A stretch of DNA of 17,712 nucleotides, from the NCBI GenBank assembly GCA_934691925.1, contig CAKUTI010000035.1:1-17712 (forward strand). Direction: 5' to 3'. Positions 14,037-17,712 of this stretch are shown piece by piece (position 1 is the first letter of the stretch; each line of letters begins with the position of its first letter). Made by a program: the position numbers and the translations under genes. This DNA is from an uncultured Treponema sp. (lineage in GTDB: Bacteria; Spirochaetota; Spirochaetia; Treponematales; Treponemataceae). Below the pieces are notes generated by a model. It was not told the origin of the DNA. It worked only from the letters and a program-made list of their open reading frames with translations, and searched no databases.

Positions 14037-14065
14037 AATATATATAACTTTATTCTTGAAGTCAA
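14037..14065 (-). promoter_or_regulatory. Strong promoter of the orphan RNA
   Basis: On the minus strand TTGACT (14065-14060), a 17-bp spacer and TATATT (14042-14037). The -35 lies in the DUF1016-derived GTTGCTTGAC segment that also provides the -35 of the toxI promoter at 15681-15709. Confidence 0.75.
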
Positions 14066-14122
14066 GCAACTTTTCTCTGCTCCAGCCAGCCTTTTAGCAC
14101 GGCGGATTTTCTTGTGGGGCAG
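14050..14122 (-). pseudogene. Chimeric remnant: hsdS 3' tail fused to a DUF1016 fragment
   Basis: Reading the minus strand, 14122-14077 encodes CPTRKSAVLKGWLE, the C-terminus of the HsdS at 16138, with its stop codon TAG changed to CAG. From 14087 down to 14061, in another frame, the DNA encodes GWSREKLLD, the DUF1016 motif seen as GWTRKKLLD in the gene at 15624. The two halves overlap at the shared heptamer GGCTGGA, so the joint probably arose by recombination at this microhomology. The fragment follows the zeta stop codon by 7 bp. It has no start and cannot be functional protein, but it supplies the promoter of the downstream RNA. Confidence 0.75.
14077..14122 (-). repeat. hsdS tail repeat, copy 3
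   Basis: 46 bp matching the hsdS 3' end (16138-16183) at about 42 of 46 positions. A 37-bp core around CCGCCGTGCTAAAA is shared by all three copies in the window, nearly unchanged. The stop codon is lost here. Confidence 0.85.
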
Positions 14123-14129
14123 ACAAAAG

Positions 14130-14714
14130 CTATAGCTCAACGCCTGTAAGTTCTTGAATTCTTCCTTTATTCCATTCCTCATTTTCCCAATAAAAAAATT
14201 CTTCTTTGCGTTTCTTAAAAATTCTAAAAGGCACAACAGAATTGTCATAAATATGCATGACATCGCAGACAGAAACAAGCACTGGAACAAGTTTCAATGC
14301 TTTTTCATATCTTGAACGGATTTTTTCTTCTGGAACTGAATGGCCGCCAACAGCGACTCTTGTTTTTACTCTTGCAACGTTGATGTCAGAATTGCTAGTC
14401 AAAACATAAATGCAGCGGATAAAAAATCCTTTTTCTTTTGATTTTTCAAGAAGCTTCAAGTTTCTGTCAGTAGAAAGCACAGTTTCAAAAGTAAAACTTT
14501 TGCTCTGCTGCACACAGCCCTCACGCATTTTTTCCGCCAGCTGCGCCGCTTCCAAATCAGAGCAGTAATTTACACGTTTTATGTCGTCAGCATTTATGTA
14601 AGGCTCGATTATCTTCGCAAGCTTTGTTACCGTTGATTTTCCGCTTCCGTTAGGACCTGCAAAAACAATTATTTCAGGCTTTCTATTTTTCTCCGACATA
14701 TTTTCTTGTTCCAT
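14130..14714 (-). CDS. Zeta-like toxin (small P-loop kinase)
   Basis: Zeta toxins phosphorylate UDP-N-acetylglucosamine or related nucleotide sugars and inhibit envelope growth; this small ZTL form is assigned by family only. The 194 aa carry Walker A GPNGSGKST at 20-28, INADDIKR at 40-47 with the catalytic-base Asp, FETVLS for substrate positioning, and the lid/arginine segment TRVAVGGHSVPEEKIRSRY. The length is typical of the chromosomal COG4185-like class. ATG 14714 overlaps the preceding small gene by 32 bp; ATG 14699 (MSEKNRKPE) is an alternative with a slightly better GGA-containing leader. Overlap with a 64-aa gene is the usual antitoxin-toxin layout. It is framed by two hsdS tail copies, suggesting a mobile or recombined cassette. 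Confidence 0.82.
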   Translation of the reverse strand: MEQENMSEKNRKPEIIVFAGPNGSGKSTVTKLAKIIEPYINADDIKRVNYCSDLEAAQLAEKMREGCVQQSKSFTFETVLSTDRNLKLLEKSKEKGFFIRCIYVLTSNSDINVARVKTRVAVGGHSVPEEKIRSRYEKALKLVPVLVSVCDVMHIYDNSVVPFRIFKKRKEEFFYWENEEWNKGRIQELTGVEL

Positions 14715-14877
14715 CAGAAAATTTTAAGTATGCCTTTTTAGTTTTTGAATCATAGCAAGCAATCGGCGCACCTTTTATTTTTTTTATCTCGTTTTCAATT
14801 CTCACAGCCTCGATAAAACGATGAGTAAGCTCATCGTCAGAAACACCGCAGGTTGAATCAAGCTCGTTTGTTTCCAT
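14683..14877 (-). CDS. Putative antitoxin of the zeta-like toxin
   Basis: A 64-aa acidic-N-terminal protein with no family I can name with certainty. The first half (SDDELTHRFIEAVRIENEIKK, about residues 13-33, cited by its key residues ELTHRF) should be helical. The second half (CYDSKTKKAYLKFSDGTRKY, about 41-60) should be a beta hairpin ending in a basic patch. It overlaps the toxin start by 32 bp, implying coupled translation. A strong GGAGG ribosome-binding site precedes ATG 14877, and TATATTATAAG just upstream gives -10 candidates, so it probably has its own promoter. Assignment as antitoxin rests on position and size. Confidence 0.7.
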   Translation of the reverse strand: METNELDSTCGVSDDELTHRFIEAVRIENEIKKIKGAPIACYDSKTKKAYLKFSDGTRKYVGEK

Positions 14878-14928
14878 AAAACGCCTCCATTACTTATAAT
14901 ATAACACAGATTTTCAAAGATTTTCTCA

Positions 14929-15003
14929 CTACTCCAGCCAGCTTTTTAGCACGGCGGATTTTCTTTCCGGACAGGCGGCGATTATGGATTTTGCGGCGGC
15001 GAT
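14929..15003 (-). repeat. hsdS tail repeat, copy 2 (orphan 24-codon fragment)
   Basis: The minus strand encodes AAAKSIIAACPERKSAVLK followed by SWLE and TAG, beginning right after the toxin stop codon at 15004. It matches the last 75 bp of hsdS (16138-16212) at 68 of 75 positions. It has no start codon; it is a recombination scar or homology arm rather than a gene. Confidence 0.9.
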
Positions 15004-15578
15004 TTATCTAAAATTATATTCTTTGCATTTTTCTTCAAGAAGTTTGAAATCACAACAAAAAGGAACTATTTTTCCTGTTTTTACCTGCTTTTCATAAAGT
15101 TTTCCAGCTTTTTGAATGATTTTATCCAATATCTTCAGGCAAAACAAGTATTCTATATTCATCAAAATCTTGTATTTTTTCAATTCTGCCGAATCTTTTG
15201 AATCCGGGTTAAAATTGACAACAGAATACAGATTATTTTTTATTGGAATCATTTTCTTTAAATCGATTACAGATAAAATATGCTTGAATGTTCCATCTTG
15301 ATTTTCAACAAAATTCTGTTTTTTATTTCATTCTTTGAGCAAGTCTCATAAATCAAAAAACAGTCTTGCTCAATATTTTTCCAAGTCTTATGCTTTTCTT
15401 TTGCAGAAGAAAGCGGAATCACATACTCTTGATTCCCAGCAGAAACCAAAATTCCTAAATAAGGCTTTGTTTCATAATTTACAGGCTTATAATAAACTTC
15501 TTGGCAGGCATCATGCAAATATTTGAGATAATTTTGATTGATATTTATGAATTTCAAGTTGCCTTGCAGGGAAAACAA
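15004..15578 (-). pseudogene. toxN: ToxN/AbiQ-family type III toxin, split by a -1 frame change
   Basis: ToxN endoribonucleases cleave A-rich RNA, process their own ToxI antitoxin RNA and cause abortive phage infection. The N-terminal frame (15578 to about 15318) has LKFININQNYLKYL, YLGILV and YVIPLSSAKEKHKTW, the ToxN core (family form: PLSSPKxKH). The C-terminal frame (about 15318 to 15004) reads QNFVENQDGTFKHILSVIDL, then KKMIPIKNNL and ends CCDFKLLEEKCKEYNFR, like the ToxN tail CNFSLLEEKYRDF. The frames join at the A6 run 15319-15324. The sequence A AAA AAC is in phase for a -1 slip, which would yield about 191 aa, near the family's 170-190. It may be a mutation, sequencing error, phase-variable tract or programmed frameshift. 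Starts are TTG 15578 (GAGG at 5 nt) or TTG 15557, giving MKFININ. Confidence 0.8.
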
Positions 15579-15587
15579 TTATGCCTC

Positions 15588-15618
15588 AAAAAAATAGACC
15601 GCTCGAAAACGAACGGCC
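15588..15618 (-). terminator. Intrinsic terminator between the ToxI-like RNA and toxN
   Basis: On the minus strand GGCCGTTCG and CGAGCGGTC pair (9 bp, two G-U) around a TTTT loop, followed by TATTTTTTT. It lies 10 nt before the toxin start codon, as expected for a type III attenuator. Confidence 0.88.
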
Positions 15619-15674
15619 TTGCTTTAATCTTCATCTCTTTGCGGATTAAAACCGCTGGTTAATGGAGACCACCT
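15588..15674 (-). ncRNA. Candidate type III antitoxin RNA (ToxI-like)
   Basis: About 87 nt between a near-consensus promoter (15681-15709) and a strong terminator (15588-15618), directly upstream of the ToxN-family gene. This is the defining layout of a type III toxin-antitoxin locus, in which the terminator attenuates toxin expression and the RNA binds the toxin. The RNA starts near AGGTGGTCTCC. GGT/ACC plus TCTC with the later GAGA could form a pseudoknot, and GCGG/CCGC forms a hairpin between them. Tandem repetition is weak: only a faint 35-nt periodicity (TTAAT at 15659 and 15624). It may therefore be a single-repeat or degenerate antitoxin. The 3' part overlaps the end of the truncated DUF1016 frame. 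Confidence 0.65.
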
Positions 15675-15680
15675 AACCGA

Positions 15681-15709
15681 AATATAAATAAACAATACGA
15701 TTCTGTCAA
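15681..15709 (-). promoter_or_regulatory. Near-consensus promoter of the type III toxin-antitoxin locus
   Basis: On the minus strand TTGACA (15709-15704), a 17-bp spacer and TATATT (15686-15681): 11 of 12 consensus bases. The -35 lies within the KLLDR codons of the truncated DUF1016 gene. Confidence 0.88.
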
Positions 15710-15731
15710 GCAACTTTTTTCTAGTCCAGCC
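15705..15731 (-). repeat. DUF1016 joint repeat shared with 14061-14087
   Basis: 27 bp matching 14061-14087 at 24 positions. In both places the DUF1016 similarity ends just after the encoded KLLD and an RNA promoter begins. Confidence 0.8.
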
Positions 15732-16137
15732 GTTTTCCAAAGTTTTTTTTGCATACCACAGTCTTTTATCAATATCTTGAATTTTATCAATCAATATGCA
15801 GTTGTGCGTCCACGGCAATTGTGCCACTGCCGGCGGCACAATTGAGAAACCTTTATATTCATCGTAGAACTTTTTCATTCTAAACAGATTTCTTCTTGAA
15901 AAACCGTGGGCATCAGGAAAATCCACTTTCAAAGAGACTGAAAGATTGTCAACAAACTGATTTCCATACTTTGAATTTTCACTGATAACCTGACCGATTC
16001 TAAAATACAAACCTATCAGCTCTAAATTCGCATTTTCAAAAATTTTATTTCTTGTGCGAAGGATGTCTTTCTTTATTTTTTCAACAGTGTTTGCCAACTC
16101 ATTTTGCATAGCTTTCCTCCAATTTTATTTTTCCCCT

Positions 16138-16212
16138 CTACTCCAGCCAGCTTTTTAGCACGGCGGATTTTCTTGCAGGGCAGGTGGCGATTACGGTTTT
16201 TGCGGCGGAGAT
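16138..16212 (-). repeat. hsdS tail repeat, copy 1 (intact gene)
   Basis: The end of hsdS, encoding ISAAKTVIATCPARKSAVLK then SWLE and TAG. This is the source or reference copy for the fragments at 14929-15003 and 14077-14122. Confidence 0.9.
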
Positions 16213-17712
16213 TTTCTGCTCAAGCACGGAGACTTTTGCAACGATTTTCTTTTGCTCGGAAATTGGGGGAAGTCTTATTGAAAGACTTTCTATTCTATCT
16301 ATTGATGCTCGATACTCACGACGGAATCCCGCAGATTTTCCTTCTTTGCCTAAAACCCATGCCACATACTTTTCTTCAAGCTGCCCGTTTTTGATTCTTA
16401 AGACTCCGCAATGGTCTGTAGGATAAAATTTCTGACCAGCAGGAATGACGTTCACCATCCAATCTCCATCAATTCCCCAGATTACAGAAGGTCGGTCAAA
16501 TTCTTTTAAGAGTAGCTTATTTATTTTTCCGAATGGCTCAAAAACATTTGCGCTATAAACAGGAATATCAGAACCGTCGTTTATTTCTGTTGAAAGAATT
16601 CTTCGTCCAATTGAAATATCAAAAACATCCTTATTTGACAGCTTATAATTTAAAGTCGCATTTCTGTGAGAGCTCTCAAAAAGCTCTTCTATCTGCCTCT
16701 TGCAGTTTTCTATTTCGCTTTTCGCAGATTCACATTCTAAGTCGATTTTCTCACATTCTTCAACGATTGAATTTTGAGTATTTTCATCGGCATTTGGAAT
16801 CAAAAGTTTTCCAATATCATCAGGATAAACGTGAGGCTGCGCGGCTCCTTTTTGAAGCTCAAAGACTTTTTCCTGATTCGCTTTAAGAAAATTAAAGATA
16901 TATTTTGTTTCAAGCTCTGATTTTCCCAAAACACTTGTGCAGTCAGAGGCAAAAATCGGCTCATTCCAAAAATTCACGAATCCGGCATTTGCTCCGCTTG
17001 CGCTGATTGTTATTACATTCGCCGGACGGTTCGCTTCGTTGTGATAATACGCAAAACCGATTCCGCCAGCAACAACTTTCACGTTTCCATTTTTAGTTTC
17101 TGATGAAGTGATTGATTTTCCTTTTTTGACTTCCGCAACATCTCCGAGCTTCACAAGCGGAAACCTGCTCTTTATATCCGGCTCCGCGCTTTTGCTTTTT
17201 GCGTTCGTTTTTATCGCCTTGTCAAAAACCGCGCGGCTAAAATCGAGCATATCAGGCAAAGCGCACACGCTAAGATATTTCTGCAAGCTGCCTTCACTTC
17301 TGTAGATTCCTAAAAAGCTGTCTTTCACGTAGCGCGAAACTGTGTTTTCTTCATCGTGCATGTTGTACAAAAGCCCGCACTTTTCTTCTGTTTTCTCATA
17401 TTTAGGCTTGATTCCCTCGTCGCCCTTGCGGTTGCTCCAGCTGTAGCCCAGGAATTTTTCCTGTTCAGCGTTGTCATTTGGCGCAGTTACAACAAGCACT
17501 TTCTGATTTTTGCAAAGCGAAAAATAATAAATTTTGTCTTCTTCTGTTTTTCGAGCAAACCTGTAAAACGCTTTTCTTGTGTTTTCGTTTGTGTTCGCGT
17601 CCACATTTCCGTTTTTTTCAGAATTCAGCTTCTGTTTTTCGTCCTGCTTTTGGGCTGTCTTGAATTCTAAGCTTTGAACAAAATCCGAAAAATACATTCC
17701 AAAATACTTGTG
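16138..17712 (-). CDS. hsdS: Type I restriction-modification protein: HsdM C-terminus fused to HsdS specificity subunit, 5' end outside the window
   Basis: The frame is open through the right edge (HKYFG precedes the first Met at 17697), so the N-terminus is missing. Residues about 1-170, counted from that Met, resemble the C-terminal part of N6-adenine methylases: DKIYYFSLC, KVLVVTAP, EKFLGYSWSNRKGDEGI and the ALPDMLDFSRAVFDKAI segment. From about 178 it is an HsdS. TRD1 (FPLVKLGDVAEVKKGKSI to KLLIPN) is followed by a coiled coil (IVEECEKIDLECESAKSEIE region). TRD2 (about 352-480, with IGRRILSTEINDGSDIPVYS) is followed by a second coiled coil (ISEQKKIVAKVSVLEQKIS). TRDs recognise the two half-sites and the methylase domain modifies adenine. 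The M-S fusion resembles one-polypeptide systems. Its last 75 bp recur at 14929 and partly at 14077. Confidence 0.85.
   Translation of the reverse strand, partial: HKYFGMYFSDFVQSLEFKTAQKQDEKQKLNSEKNGNVDANTNENTRKAFYRFARKTEEDKIYYFSLCKNQKVLVVTAPNDNAEQEKFLGYSWSNRKGDEGIKPKYEKTEEKCGLLYNMHDEENTVSRYVKDSFLGIYRSEGSLQKYLSVCALPDMLDFSRAVFDKAIKTNAKSKSAEPDIKSRFPLVKLGDVAEVKKGKSITSSETKNGNVKVVAGGIGFAYYHNEANRPANVITISASGANAGFVNFWNEPIFASDCTSVLGKSELETKYIFNFLKANQEKVFELQKGAAQPHVYPDDIGKLLIPNADENTQNSIVEECEKIDLECESAKSEIENCKRQIEELFESSHRNATLNYKLSNKDVFDISIGRRILSTEINDGSDIPVYSANVFEPFGKINKLLLKEFDRPSVIWGIDGDWMVNVIPAGQKFYPTDHCGVLRIKNGQLEEKYVAWVLGKEGKSAGFRREYRASIDRIESLSIRLPPISEQKKIVAKVSVLEQKISAAKTVIATCPARKSAVLKSWLE

Larger units (their letters stand above)
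15624..16109 (-). pseudogene. Truncated DUF1016 (YhcG-like) protein, N-terminal domain only
   Basis: DUF1016 proteins have an N-terminal helical domain and a C-terminal PDDEXK nuclease domain and often accompany type I restriction genes. This frame encodes 161 aa. Residues 1 to about 138 match the N-terminal domain: NLELIGLYFRIGQVISENSKYG, FSRRNLFRMKKFYDEY and QLPWTHNCILIDKI, cited by key parts, then ENGWTRKKLLDRI. The last 22 or so residues (VLFIYISVRWSPLTSG...) are unrelated and come from toxI promoter/RNA sequence. The full family length is about 340 aa, so the nuclease domain is missing. GGAGG lies 6 nt before ATG 16109, which is 28 bp after the hsdS stop, so it is probably still co-transcribed. 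Loss at the toxIN joint suggests disruption by that cassette. Confidence 0.82.

Noticed and set aside
13853..14290. Minus-strand 145-codon frame spanning the zeta 3' end and the orphan RNA
   Set aside because: It overlaps the zeta gene in another frame, has no ribosome-binding site, and its length comes from the AT-rich RNA region.
15116..15301. Plus-strand 61-codon frame over the toxin gene
   Set aside because: It is antisense to the ToxN-family C-terminal half and lacks a ribosome-binding site.
14077..16212. Invertible hsdS shufflon driven by inverted repeats
   Set aside because: The repeated hsdS tails are direct, not inverted; no second TRD body and no recombinase gene are in the window.

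Overview
The window looks like chromosome from a host-associated, treponeme-like spirochaete. This is an inference from protein character (treponeme-like four-S1-domain protein, archaeal/fungal-type aspartate-semialdehyde dehydrogenase, a [4Fe-4S]-type PurF), moderate AT-richness and lysine-rich codon use. No rRNA or marker gene fixes the species.

Positions 1-13838 are ordinary core genome. A minus-strand purine operon, purE-purF-purM, runs off the left edge. Divergent from it is nudC (NAD diphosphatase), whose promoter predicts a leaderless mRNA, followed by a four-S1-domain RNA-binding protein. Next come a DAP/lysine pathway cluster (lysA, then asd and dapA, all minus strand) interrupted by a plus-strand membrane c-di-GMP phosphodiesterase (Cache, degenerate GGDEF, intact EAL). 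A plus-strand run of a sugar-nucleotide-type nucleotidyltransferase, manA and a divergent formate/nitrite-family channel closes this part. Convergent pairs are separated by bidirectional hairpin terminators at 5030-5081 and 8791-8844. Two intergenic regions carry short CACGGA repeats.

Positions 13839-17712 are an accessory defence/toxin island, all on the minus strand. In transcription order it holds: a type I restriction-modification polypeptide with the HsdM C-terminus fused to a two-TRD HsdS (open at the right edge); a truncated DUF1016 (YhcG-like PDDEXK) gene; a type III toxin-antitoxin locus (near-consensus promoter, about 87-nt RNA, terminator, ToxN/AbiQ-family toxin split by a -1 frame change at an A AAA AAC heptamer); a second copy of the hsdS 3' tail; a small antitoxin candidate overlapping a zeta-type kinase toxin; a third hsdS tail fused to a DUF1016 fragment; and a second promoter-RNA-terminator unit with a 36-nt repeat period that resembles an orphan ToxI-type RNA.

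The island's most notable property is its mosaic structure. hsdS tails mark the module joints, and the two small-RNA promoters both begin at the same point inside a DUF1016 coding sequence. This suggests repeated recombination of small toxin/antitoxin cassettes behind the restriction gene.
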